NCBI RefSeq assembly: GCF_022539665.2
Contig: NC_081333.1
Span: forward strand, 6,508,971-6,572,970
Length of the DNA: 64,000 nt
Source of the DNA: Daphnia carinata
Taxonomy: Eukaryota; Arthropoda; Branchiopoda; Diplostraca; Daphniidae
Direction: 5' to 3'
Numbering within the stretch: the stretch's first letter is position 1; the number at the start of each line of letters is the position of its first letter. This document shows, in pieces, positions 52,101 through 62,771 of this stretch. A program made the translations under genes and the position numbers. Below the pieces are notes generated by a model that saw nothing but the letters and a program-made list of their open reading frames with translations, was not told where the DNA came from and searched no databases.

Positions 52101-52839
52101 TAACAATATGCTTTCCCAGATTTATCCTGAATACGACAGCCTGTTAGACCAGAAGAAAATTTTTAAGTGGTGGAAAGAATTTATTCGGAACCAAATTTAT
52201 GGAACGTTTGGTAGCTGAAGCCAAGGCACAGTCTACGCTTAACGAGATCAGCCCAATAGGATCATCGGCCACACAAGGATGAACGAAGGAGCTTCAACCA
52301 GTAGAGCAGCACAACCCCCATCAAACTTCCGCCCGAGAACAATTCCACTGAGCGGTATGAAACGTGTCATTTAGCTTTCTCGTTGGCCTTTGGTACTAAA
52401 GTTGATGTCGATAATTTGTTATCGACAGCGTGAATAAGACATTAAAACTTTAAGGTTCCTACTCTGTGTAATTCTCCTATTTTCACTAGGAATAAGATAG
52501 AGCCAGATGATAGATTGATGCACAAACACAAAGTGAGTTTAGAGAGAAAGGGAGAATCGTCACCTGGTGACGGCCGATTTGTCAGACTAACTGACCATCA
52601 ACCGGGTAGCGCTAACCAAGACGAGAGAAACAAAAGAAGAGCGAGTTTGACAGCGTGGTTTTGGGGTGGCAAATTAGGGTGGACGCCAATTACGGGTGGA
52701 AGAATGGAAAGGGTGAAAAGAGTGTGAAGGGTTGATAACTAAAGGAAAAACAAGTGGAGAAATATATAAGATATTTTCTGACAGTTGATGCTTGGATGGT
52801 GGTTACTAGGGAGCCATGGCTTTTGTAAACCATAGCTAC
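49159..52839. other. Spacer without supported genes
   Basis: Past the ARV1 stop codon this AT-rich stretch has only short open frames (the largest is 93 codons at 50251-50532) without recognisable similarity or plausible splice continuation. Around 52190-52280 a frame reads MERLVAEAKAQSTLNEISP, which could be the remnant of the first ORF of the DIRS element that follows, but this is speculative. Confidence 0.5.
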
Positions 52840-54880
52840 GGGCCTTAAATTGGAATTCCCAAATTTCGCCCACATTAACTTAAGAGGATTAAATAAATTT
52901 TTGGTTTCGTGGCATTTTAAAATGGAAGGGATTGATACATTACGTTACATTGTCGGAATGGGGGGTTGGTTAACAAATCTTGACCTTAAGATGCGTGCTT
53001 AAGCGTTCCCCTTCCTCCGGACTTCAGAAAAATTTTGTGTTTCAAATGGGAAGAAAAGTATTTTGAATTTGTTAGCATGCATTTCGGTTTGGCCTCCGCA
53101 TCCCGAGCTTTCACAAAATTGCTAAAGCCCGTTGTTGCATTTCGTAGACGGACGGAAATTAAAGTGGTCATATACGTAGACGACATTTTCATACAGCATT
53201 CGTCAAAGAAAAGAGCAAGGGAAGGAGTGAACAAAGTTAGGTAACTGTCAGAATCCTTGGATTTTGTAGTAAGAGGGAAGAAATAAGTTGAAGAGCCCTG
53301 TCAATTTATAGAGTACATGGGTTTGATCATTCATTCCCTACCTGTCATTCTCACTCACAGAACAGAAGTCTGAGGGCATTCAGGGTCTACGTAAAACGGA
53401 TCGCAGATCAGGGCAAATTTCGTTAAGGGAAATTGCAATTCGGTAATTTTAACAGAGCAAAGCGTTTGTTTCGCCCAAGCCCATTACAGAAATATCCAAG
53501 CTCTATATAATTGGAATTTTAAAAGCACCAAGGGAAATCTAAATTACCGTGTGCCCCTTAGTCGGGGAGGCAAAGAAAACTTGATTTGGGTGGTACCTAA
53601 AGGCAAATTCTTTTATGAAAAACCAATATCACCGGCCAGCCCCACCCTTACCATTTTCTCCGATACATCCAAATCTGGATGGATTGTGGTGTGTAAAAAC
53701 GTTAAAAACGGGCGGCCCTTGGACTTTGAGGGAAATTGAGCGTCATATAAACGAGTTGGAACTTTTGGCCGCACTGAAAGGCTTAGAATGCTTTACGTCA
53801 TACGTCCGCGCAACAGGGGTGGAATTGAGGTTGGGCAACATTTCGGCGATTAGCTACATAAACTGTTTGGGGGCTGCAAATCGACCGCATTATGTTCGGT
53901 GGTACTGCGTATCGCCCCTTGGTGCGAATAAAAAAACTTGAATTCCATGCAACTTTTCTCCCTGGCGCAGCTAATGTTTTGGCAGATATAGAATCTAGGA
54001 GGCCGTTGGAGGCTGGAGACTGGAAGCTATCAACAGAGGCATTAATTCCCTGAGATTGGAGCATGGTGGTCGATCTATTTGCCAGCAACTCGAACCACCA
54101 ATGAGTCACATTTTTGATTTGGTTTCCGTAACCGAATGCCTGGAAGACAGACGCATTATCGATGAACTGGCGGAGTTTAGAGGGATATGCCTTCCCTCTG
54201 TTCGGTCTGATCCCTATGTGCATCTCGGAGATAATCAAGGACCAAGCTTCAGTGGTGCTGGTTACCACGTATTGGCCGAGCCAAGCCTGGTTTCCTACCC
54301 TGCTGGAGCTTGCTCCAGTCTTAGTTTTTCCAACAACTACCAGTAAAATTTGGGGGAGAATCATCCCTTAACGTCGAACGGCTCGATATGGCTAATCGTA
54401 TGGAGACTCTCCGGAATTGCTTCCGAGTCTTCCGCCAGAAGTTGTTGAAATTCTGTTGGCAGCAACACGTGACAATTCACACGCTATTAGTCAACATGGA
54501 GTGCATGGCGTGATTGGTGTCACCAAGGGGATGTTGATCCCTTGTAGGTTGCGTAATTGAAGTCCTTAAATTCCTGACGGATTCTTTAAAACAGGGTAAG
54601 AGTTACTGCTCGATCAATATTTATCGTTCGGTGCTGTCGTCGACTCTCAAGCTAGCCCTCTCCGATTCGTTGGAGGTGGGCAAACACCATTTAGTAATCT
54701 GTCTCCTTAAAGGAATGCAAAACACTCGACAGCCACTTCCGAAATATACCCACACCTAGGATCCGGCAATGGAGTTAGACCATTTTAAGGCTACAGCAAC
54801 TAAAGTCCTATCGACTCTTATGCTGGCGCGTAAGCTTGTGACGCTGTTGGTACTCACAACACGATTCTTGACTCATTGAT
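52840..54880 (+). mobile_element. Decayed DIRS-like (tyrosine-recombinase) retrotransposon
   Basis: Fragments lie in the order expected of a DIRS element, but in different frames with stops. The reverse transcriptase spans about 52840-53243: INLRGLNKFL, HFKMEGIDTL, TNLDLK, a frameshift near 52990, then FRKILCFKWEEKYFEF, FGLASASRAFTKLLKPVVAF and the catalytic box YVDD. An RNase H region follows at about 53640-53850 (LTIFSDTSKSGW, RHINELELLAALKGLE). Next is a linker at about 54070-54340 (YWPSQAWFPTLLEL). The tyrosine recombinase is at about 54600-54870 (VGKHHLVICLLKGMQNTRQP). Known: DIRS elements carry RT/RNase H with a tyrosine recombinase instead of a DDE integrase. The frameshifts and stops show it is dead. 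The ends (split direct or inverted repeats) were not located. Confidence 0.82.
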
Positions 54881-57122
54881 TCTGGTGTTATTTGCTTGAA
54901 TTGACATTTTTGGGAAAGAATACTAATTAAGTGGTAAATATTGCAACTTGGGTGTTCAGTCGTCCTTTTCCAGTTCAGCAGTCGACCCTACACTTCCTCT
55001 GTCTGCATCAACAGATGATGAACTACTCAATTTGAGACCAAAATCAGACTCTCCTTCACCAGAGATTGATCCAGTGATCTTAACAGATAACGATGACACA
55101 AATTGGATACATAATATCTTAGACAAACACGAGTAATAGAAAAAATACTTGAATCAATTCTGGTTTCCTCTTCCTCAATCGTCATCTCGTCTCCCCTGTC
55201 CTTTACCGTTGCTCAGAGATCCGGATTTATCTATTTATATTTATTTTTGAAGATTTATCATCATTCAACGAAGTTTCTTGTGCCTTTTCACGTCAAGCAG
55301 GAATGGTTGGTTGGCATTCTTGTTTAGGTTCAGAACTTCCTCCTTAAGACTTGATAAAGTACTAAGGCTTGGTCTAGAATTTCCTCCATCTCTTTCACCT
55401 CTGCCAGAAGATAACTTACCAAGCACAGCTATCAATAGAGAAACTTCTCAAAAATTTGAACTAAAACCATATTACCTCTTGTTTTAGGTTCTGCACTTCC
55501 TCCATTAAAACTTAACAAAGTACTAAGGCTAGAGTTGAACTCTTTCACCTCTGACAGAAGGTAGCCTACCAATCACAGCTTCAATAAAATTCCTTCTCAA
55601 ACATTTGAAGTAAAACCATATTACCTCCTGACTTATTAGTGATTAAAGGGGAAATTATGCATTCAGGGAAAGTGTCTTGACTATTTCAGATGTAAATGGA
55701 CTTCCAGATACTGAAGAACCATTATTATTCCCATTAATTGTCGATTGGGAGGGAGGACAGTTGTCCTTATGACCAGACCAAACGACATGACGTTAATTTT
55801 TTCAGTATAATTAAATAAAACCTTTTACCACCATGGGGGGTAAGAAATCTTTTCTCGATTTAGAATTCAATGGTTATTATTTAATTATGATAGTAGGTTC
55901 TGGCTGTCACGGCTCGATAATCAATAATCTGGAATGTGCTCGGCGAACCTTCGTTAACCAACATCAACACCATCAGGCGATTGGGCACACGAACAGAGGT
56001 TCGTGTTAAAGATTGTTTTAACGTAAAAGTGACTTTGGCTGGAAGAGAAAATCATCTTTCACTCTTAGTGTTCGAGAATGAGCGTTTGCGGACCTGATTG
56101 GACGGAGATGGTTTCGAACTTTAATGTATATCGATTGGAATATTTTTATCAAACTTGAAGCTATAACTATCTGATCAAATGTTCCCATCCGCACTAAGAA
56201 CAAGTTGAAAGCAGCGGCCATGACGCATACAACTAAGCCATTCCATTTTATCGCGAAAATACAAAACATCGAGCTGCGCATGATATTGGATAGCAGGGGC
56301 AACCTCATCCGTCGTCCAGCAATAAATTTGAGAAGAACTGCGTAGCCCTGCCTTGACTCCTACGACTCAGGTAATGTGCGACATTTCAAATAACATCGTG
56401 AAACTGATGGGAGAATGAAAGGTCAAGGTAGAGTCCATTGGCCAAATGACAATGCTTCCATTAATTGTTACATATGACGATCACATTGAAGCAATTATTG
56501 GTACCCGATGATTCTCACTCATTTCTTTTAATTTTAATTCGATATTTATCAACATAGTGTTCCATCTACCTGTGAAATTAGTGGAATAGGTTACGAAAAG
56601 AAGGACGATACGTCTAAGTATTTCGAAGTGAAATTTTATCCTGTCATTTACCTTGTAATAACTTTTCCTTAGGTTAACTCAGAAATCCTTGGTTGAGGCG
56701 AAGAGCTTAAACCAATTTATTTTATTTCGATCCAAAAGTCAAAATTCAAGGTTAAGACGGTTTGTTTGTATTTATTTCTTCAAAACATTTTGGTTACACG
56801 CTCTATCGTGTTGATAAGGTCCTCGTGAAAGGTTTACTGGTACGCATAAGGATACGGACGAGATAGCTTATGGCACGGCACGGAATCCAACGTTGATGCT
56901 GGAATTTGATTCCTTGAATTCCTATTCATATGCCGAAATGGTGAGCAAACTCTTCCTGAAACATATAAAACCTGGTGAAAATCAAGCGTTGGAAAACCCG
57001 TGTCCTTGCCAAAATTTCGTTTTGAAAAAATTGTATACAGGGGGATTTGTTTTTAAACTATTAGAAACATAGAGATCCAACCATATATATATATTTTAAG
57101 TGGGCGTATTCGCCCTTGTGAG
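54881..57122. other. Spacer without supported genes
   Basis: Only short open frames are present. A local imperfect duplication exists: CAGAACTTCCTCC(T)TAAGACTTGATAAAG-like sequence near 55331 recurs near 55490, with ACTTCTCAAAAATTTGAA-type sequence near 55442 recurring near 55593. This suggests a tandem duplication of about 155 bp. No gene or element can be named. Confidence 0.45.
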
Positions 57123-57237
57123 ATGCGCTAATCGACACACACACAAAATGGGAGGAAGTGATTGATAATACTTTAGCTACGGAAATGCGCTAATCGACAC
57201 ACACACAAAAGGGGAGGAAGAGATTGACAATACTTTA
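57123..57237. repeat. Tandem duplication, two 53 bp copies at 62 bp spacing
   Basis: Copy 1 (57123-57175) and copy 2 (57185-57237) both begin ATGCGCTAATCGACACACAC and both end AATACTTTA; they differ at only a few positions. Confidence 0.9.
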
Positions 57238-57251
57238 CCCCACCGTGTTTT

Positions 57252-57344
57252 GCGCTGAACTCACTACGTAAAAGCAGCCAGAAATGCGTCTGCTTTTACA
57301 CCAAACTATTAGCTGTAACAGAAAAAAAACATTGAGTTCAGCGC
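57252..57344. repeat. Nested inverted repeats, 93 bp
   Basis: Outer arms GCGCTGAACTCA (57252-57263) and TGAGTTCAGCGC (57333-57344) are perfect inverses. An inner pair, GTAAAAGCAG (57268-57277) and CTGCTTTTAC (57290-57299), forms a second perfect stem. It directly follows the 62 bp tandem duplication, so the two may belong to one small foldback element. Confidence 0.85.
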
Positions 57345-59925
57345 CTCAGGTGGGAAAAGGAAAAACTATTTTTGACGGGAAAAATTTAGCACCGTCTTCA
57401 CTTTAAAAAATTCCCTTTCCTGAAATAATTAATATTACGTGATATTACAAAAAAGGGATATAGTTTAATGAATAGCCTATTGATTAATGTAATTGCGAGG
57501 TCTAGGAAACATTTCCTTGTATGGAAAAATTTTTTATAAAAAATGAGGTAGTGTCATTAGGTATCTTGTATGCTAAACACAGTATTCGGTTAATACATGG
57601 CTAGCATGCTTGTCAATAACTCTTATAGATAGAAAACTGAAAAACATTTTTCTATTGGGCGGGTTTGGCGCAAAAACACGAAAGTTGGGTTGGGTAGTTT
57701 AAGTCCAGGCACCTTTTTCTAGTGCCTCAGGTGTTATGAAAAATGTCTGGAAAAGTAGTGTAAACTCTTTTTTGTTGGTCCCCTAACCCCTTCCCTCAGG
57801 CTAAGATGAAAAATAGGTAATAAACACTCGTGTGAAAATTTTTTTCCTTACACCGGGATGAAACCACAGCTATCCGTGTCGGACTTCGAACCTATGCCAC
57901 TGAGATATTACTTCTTAAGACACCTATGTTATGGATATCTATTCGATTATTTCATGCAGGCTGAACGGAAGAAAACGTTATGGTATATGCTGCTGAATTG
58001 TTTAGTCATTATGGGGCGTAAGCGGTACCGTGTGTTCCAAACTTCACATATGTAATAACCTTTATAAAACATATTGTTCAGTAATCTAATCTATCCCACT
58101 AGCTTTGCTTGCCTACTGGTAGACCACTACTGACATTTATTAAACATGAAACCAAAGGTAGATATCATGGTTATAAAATACAACGATATAGATATGTCGA
58201 GTGGTGTATCCCAAAATCAATCGATATATCGGTTTTGCAAAATACATCGATTACATAGCATTGTAGTTCACGATTTTTCCAAATTTCTATGAGACAGTGG
58301 TTAGAGTTGCTGAAACAGGTACGAAAGGCAGAGGTTTAAGCCCACCAAATAAATTATTCGAAAACTTTACTTACTTTATAAAAAAATAACGATGAGGAGT
58401 TTCCAAATGATAACAAAAGAGGACATCGAGAAATGTGGTAATGTAAGGGGGGTAAGCAGTTGGGGTGCAACAAGAAGACGAAAATTGGTTACAAAAAAAC
58501 CATACCCCAATTCTGGTAATTAAGACATTGGCTAACCGCGTGAAGGTTTTCTTTTGTTGCATTGAGTAGGAAATCCGTATTTGGTTATTATTTTTACTGG
58601 TAGATGGCAAATATCATATGCACCTATAGCATTTTCCGATGTGACATCATCGTGTTTTCCGATACGATGTATCGTTAATCGAATCCCTAAGGGACAGTTA
58701 AAAGCGACAGCTGTTTTCGCCGATGCTTCTTCAATCAATTAAATAAACGCCATGACATACGAGAGGGGCACGGCGAAACAGAAAAGGAATGGAGAAAGCA
58801 GTTGATGTGTGTTGATGTTCATGTACAAGCAGTTTACAGCCTAAAAACATGAAAAGTCAACTCGCGTCCAAAGAACAATGGACTAGGACTCAATCAATTC
58901 CATTTACAGAAAATAAAATTATCTCGTTTGCTTTGTTTCCTTTCCGAAAACACATTTCCATTGACGTGATTAGCTTTGCATTTTAAATGGCGAAATAAAA
59001 TTAAAGGGGCTTAAGACAAACTCCTTGCTTGCTATAATTATCAAGTGTCATTGTCTTTTCCATAAAGTGTATTTGTTCTCCTTATTTGTGATTGGATATA
59101 ACTAATAAGTTGGATATCGCGCCATCCGTTTCCATGAATCTCAATTAATCGTGCGTGCGACGCTCCATTGACTCATATTCTTCTTGCATCAATTCGGAAG
59201 CGCTCTGTTTATATATATAATTTTATTAATATCCGAAACCTATAAGAGGATGCCCCTTGTGTTTTCCTAGTTAGTTCCTTAGTTCTCAGTTCCCCAGTTC
59301 AGCAGTGACGTTCAGTCAACTCACCTACTTCAGCTCTTCAGTTTCAAGTTATCAGTTAACCATTATGCACAGCTATGTGTTTTGTTCAACTCAGTAGAGC
59401 TCCGTTTCATTCAGTTTAATATTTACTTTATATGAATATCTGCACGTGCTATTTTTACTCGCAGTATGTTCGTCAAGCCTTGTTGTTCCATCATTCATCC
59501 CGATTTGCACCGTCTTATATTTCCCTTTCCACGGTATAACGCGGTAAGCCTTAATTGTATTACTCTCTCATTTTTCCCAGTTTTTAGCTAATTTTCGTAT
59601 TTGTGTCTTTGTTACATTATTCTTTTTAATCTTTTTTGTTTACATTTCTTTTTTGGCCTACTATTAGAAAAATATATTCGGCATTGTGGTTAAACCGCCT
59701 CTGAGTTCTTTCCTTCTATTTAGTTATTCGTCTTCATTACGTAAGGTCATTTCACCTCACGAGGAGAATGCTTTACGCATGTGATTAATTCTTATACTAG
59801 TAATGAATACTTCTTTTATACAAACGTTAGCCACGGTTTCTTTCATTACTAGCGCCTTGAATTCAAAGGGCAAGGTGGGTAAGGTGCAAGGCTTCTTTGT
59901 GTCCAATATCCGAGAATGTGTAGGC
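57345..59925. other. Spacer without supported genes
   Basis: No coding frame with recognisable similarity. The only structured stretch is the AGTTC-rich segment after a TATA-like box at 59241 (see next entry). Confidence 0.5.
59241..59360 (+). promoter_or_regulatory. Possible retroelement-type core promoter (TATA box followed by AGTTC repeats)
   Basis: TATAAGAGG at 59241 is followed from 59272 by AGTTCC, AGTTCT, CAGTTCC, CAGTTC and TTCAGTC motifs, several of which resemble the arthropod initiator. This layout is common in LTRs and 5' regions of retroelements. No matching second copy of an LTR was found in the window. Confidence 0.3.
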
Positions 59926-60720
59926 TCACGAAGTGGAGGCTAATGTTACACATCCGTCTGTGAATCCGCCTAGGCTGCTCTGCGGTATATTCCTTAGGGC
60001 ATTGTTTATCATCGCTCGGGTTTTAGTTAGATTGCTAGTGGCGTCAGTTTTCGTCATTGAGAAGTAAGATGCCGTGTGAGGTGTAGTAGTCCAGGGCGGA
60101 GGGATTTTTCTTTGTGTTTGGTATCCGGAATGGTCAGAAAACAGATTATAATGGAGAGTAGTAATCTCACCTAGCATTGAAGAGATGATGAGGTGCTTCT
60201 GAGGGACCATGTTGAGGTGTTGTTGAAATGCTGCTGGGCTGGCTGATATGTCGAGTTGTTAGGTTTGCTCAGTTTGATTAGGTATCGGGCCATGAGCCAT
60301 TTACATTTTCTTCTAACCGATTCCAGTTCAAGGTCTTTTTAGAGGATATCCACCGTTGTAGATGTAAAAGCTCCCACTATCAACTGTAAGACTCTTCGAC
60401 AGATGATGTCCATCTTGGCTGGGTTGGTGCAGCTTGTGCCCCTATAGGCAATGATGCCATAGTCAAAGATATTGCGAACCAGTGATTTAAATAGGGTCAC
60501 TAATATCTAGGTATTCAGACCGAATGTTGTTTTAGTATGCATGCTAAAGAGATTTCGCTTCTTCAGACAGCTGGTGGCAACAGAGTTGACGTAGGCGGAC
60601 CATATTGGCTTCCGGTCAAAGATGACTCCAAGGAATTTAACCTCTTTGATCGGTGTGATGCGACGGCCGTGTAACTCCTAAAATATTTTACGCTTAATGG
60701 TTAGGTATAAAGGTGAGATA
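59926..60720 (-). mobile_element. Decayed non-LTR retrotransposon (LINE), RT C-terminal part and start of RNase H
   Basis: Reading the minus strand downward from 60720: EVKFLGVIFDRKPIWSAYV (the thumb-region FLGV motif of jockey/CR1/R1-type reverse transcriptases), then LVRNIFDYGIIAYRG and a block starting TNPAKMDIICRRVLQL. A TAG interrupts near 60513 and a TAA near 60345. Further on, LGGFTDGCVTLASTS resembles the first catalytic motif of an RNase H domain (YTDGS). Stops show it is inactive. It is 5'-truncated in the usual way of LINE copies, and the 3' end was not found. Confidence 0.78.
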
Positions 60721-61024
60721 GGCAGGATGTCACTAGAATAAATGAAACGTGAAAATAACCAATGAAACGTACTGTATGAAAACGTACGCTCATATCTTGC
60801 AAAGCGTAATACGACGGAAACAATTATTTAGGTAGCCAGAGGCCAGGTGGCGCTACTGCCTTATGCGAGCAATCAAAATTCTAATCTGGTAGCTCCATTA
60901 CGTCGCTCCTCCCATTCGCCGCCAGGCGGCAGCATAGCTTTGACGAATAACTTTTGAAAAAGCCGAGCGAGATAGCTTTTCTAATAGCACCATTGCATAG
61001 CGGGGTGAAGCATAGCATGCCAGG

Positions 61025-62062
61025 TTGAGCGGCGGGTGCTGGATAACATCCGGGGTATCAGGTGCGGGTGACAATAATATTATTGTCACCCACAATAATA
61101 TTATTCCTGTCGATCCTATGCACTGTGTGTATCTGGGAGTTACAAAGAAACAGTTGACTTCACTATTGTCTGGACCGCTCAGCGTTCCCCTCCGAAAAGT
61201 AAAATATGATTTATTCAACACCAACTTGGAGCATGTTTCCAAAAGTATGCCAAGAGAATTTGCACGGAAGCCCCGTTCATTAGCGCTTGTGAAACGTTGG
61301 AAGTCAACGGAATTCCGCCAATTTATCCTGTACACTAACCCTGTTGTTCTTCGAAATTGCCTACGCAAAAGGGTTCTTTACAATTTTTTAGCTCTGCATG
61401 CAGCAATCCGTATATTTGCATCGCCGAAATTTCATATAACTCTAAATAGGATTGCCCATGATTACGTACTTTTGTTCCTGGATGAGTGCGAACAATTGTA
61501 CGACAGAAAGCAAATTACCCAAAATTACCACCTTTTATCACATCTTTCCGAGTGCGTGAAGAAATTTGGCCCGTTAGAGCAATTCAGTGCCTTCCCTTTT
61601 GAAAACTGCCTTGGCAAAATTAAGCGGATGATAAGATGCGGCAATAGGCCCTTGGCTCAAGTAGTAAGAAGAATATCCGAGGAATACAATATTCCCTCAA
61701 CTGAAATTGGGCTATATTACGCTAGTGGTGGCATCCACCTTTCTAACCAACATGCAACTGGCCCAATTCTTGCTGGCGATAGCCAAGAAAGCTGGCAACA
61801 ATTTAGTGTATTGCATCTAAATGATGTGAAAATAGGTTGTAAAGAAACCGAACAACACCGTTCTTCTAAAAGATGGAACGATTGTTTCAGCAAAGAATTT
61901 TGCCAAATCACCGGATGGAACGTGCGGGATTTTTGGAACGACATTCCAAAAAAAGGAGGATTTGTACAACTATCCCTTGCCATCTTCAACCCTGGATATT
62001 CACCGCGTAAGCAATTTATCTTCCGAGTTAAAGCGCTGGCAAGTAAACCAAATTGGATGTAA
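61025..62062 (+). CDS. Transposase-like protein, CACTA/Tnp2-DUF4218 type, 345 codons, 5'-truncated
   Basis: One uninterrupted frame of 345 codons. From codon 30 it carries the block VDPMHCVYLGVTKKQL, then PREFARKPRSLALVKRWKST, EFRQFILYTNPVVLRNCL, LHAAIRIFASP and LLSHLSECVKKFGPLEQFSA, and FENCLGKIKRMIRCG. These match the conserved DxMHxxxLGV...PREFxRKPRSL...WKATEFRxFLLY...HLxxDVxxxGPL pattern of Tnp2/DUF4218 proteins found in CACTA-like transposons and in many invertebrate unplaced proteins. The catalytic N-terminal half is missing. The first 29 codons cross a palindrome and are probably not genuine, so the coding remnant likely starts near 61100. After the TAA at 62060 another frame continues into AVIPLLHHY (to 62144), suggesting a frameshift near the 3' end. 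It could be a relic, or a recently dead copy. Confidence 0.85.
   Translation: MSGGCWITSGVSGAGDNNIIVTHNNIIPVDPMHCVYLGVTKKQLTSLLSGPLSVPLRKVKYDLFNTNLEHVSKSMPREFARKPRSLALVKRWKSTEFRQFILYTNPVVLRNCLRKRVLYNFLALHAAIRIFASPKFHITLNRIAHDYVLLFLDECEQLYDRKQITQNYHLLSHLSECVKKFGPLEQFSAFPFENCLGKIKRMIRCGNRPLAQVVRRISEEYNIPSTEIGLYYASGGIHLSNQHATGPILAGDSQESWQQFSVLHLNDVKIGCKETEQHRSSKRWNDCFSKEFCQITGWNVRDFWNDIPKKGGFVQLSLAIFNPGYSPRKQFIFRVKALASKPNWM
61066..61091. repeat. 26 bp perfect palindrome
   Basis: GGGTGACAATAAT at 61066-61078 is followed immediately by its exact reverse complement, and then by a further ACAATAATATTATT. It lies inside the 5' part of the transposase-like open frame, just before the conserved DPMHC motif, so the frame upstream of it is probably not native coding sequence. 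Confidence 0.95.
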
Positions 62063-62329
62063 AACAGTATTTCTGAAATTACCAAGCAATAATCTCGACC
62101 TGGTTGAGGAGTATGCTGTTATACCATTACTTCACCATTATTAATTTTTGTGCGGTTATCGAATCATAACGAAATGGAGAAATAAACATTTGTTCTGTCC
62201 AGTATATGCATAAAGTATAGTTACTTTCTTAGTTATTAAGATCAGTAAGGGTAGAACCCATTTTCGCAAATGTATTGCTATAGTATAAAAGTAAATAATC
62301 ATAAAAGCACAACATTTAAATGATGCCGC

Positions 62330-62560
62330 TTTGATGCCGATTTCGTGCCTTGAACGTGTGTCGGCTCTCTCCGTCATCTCCGGAAGGTTTCGGGTGACGA
62401 GATGGTACCCTTTTCATACCCGAATTGAGGATGCCTTAGGTATCCTGCAAACGGGGTACCATTTTGGTGCCGTTTTGGTGCCTGAAATCGGTGCGGATGC
62501 CTTTCCGGCATGTACGGCACCTTTCGGGTACCGAAACGGCACCGCGTGCTACTAGGGATG
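62330..62560. repeat. GGTACC/GGTGCC-rich repeat block, possible transposon subterminal region
   Basis: GGTACC, GGTGCC and GGCACC occur about eight times in both orientations within 230 bp (for example near 62403, 62455, 62466, 62475, 62515, 62527 and 62538), in DNA more GC-rich than its surroundings. It lies about 190 bp past the transposase-like frame. Clusters of short direct and inverted motifs are typical of CACTA subterminal regions. Confidence 0.45.
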
Positions 62561-62771
62561 GCACTAAAAACTTGCCATAGCTTGTGCGCTCAATTTCACA
62601 TCCAAACTTGCAAAGCTAGTGGCACCTAGCGGAAGAAGAAAGCATCGTGTGGGAAAAAGATAGATGACATTTGAAGCTTGTCATTGTCAGCTGTACTGTC
62701 TGACATTTATCCCGTCCTGCTGTATTCTAGCTTTAGACGCTTCGACGATGTAAAAATCATCTTTTAAAAAA

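Noticed and set aside
53798-54364. Open frame of 188 codons on the minus strand.
   Set aside because: It is the antisense shadow of the DIRS RNase H region, where the plus strand carries the recognisable motifs.
60898-61368. Open frame of 156 codons on the minus strand.
   Set aside because: It is antisense to the transposase-like frame and has no similarity of its own.
49529-62555. CCCTAGTAGC at 49529 and its inverse GCTACTAGGG near 62546 as ends of one 13 kb CACTA element.
   Set aside because: The match is only 10 bp, the flanks do not form a target-site duplication, and the left end lacks the GGTRCC motif cluster seen on the right.
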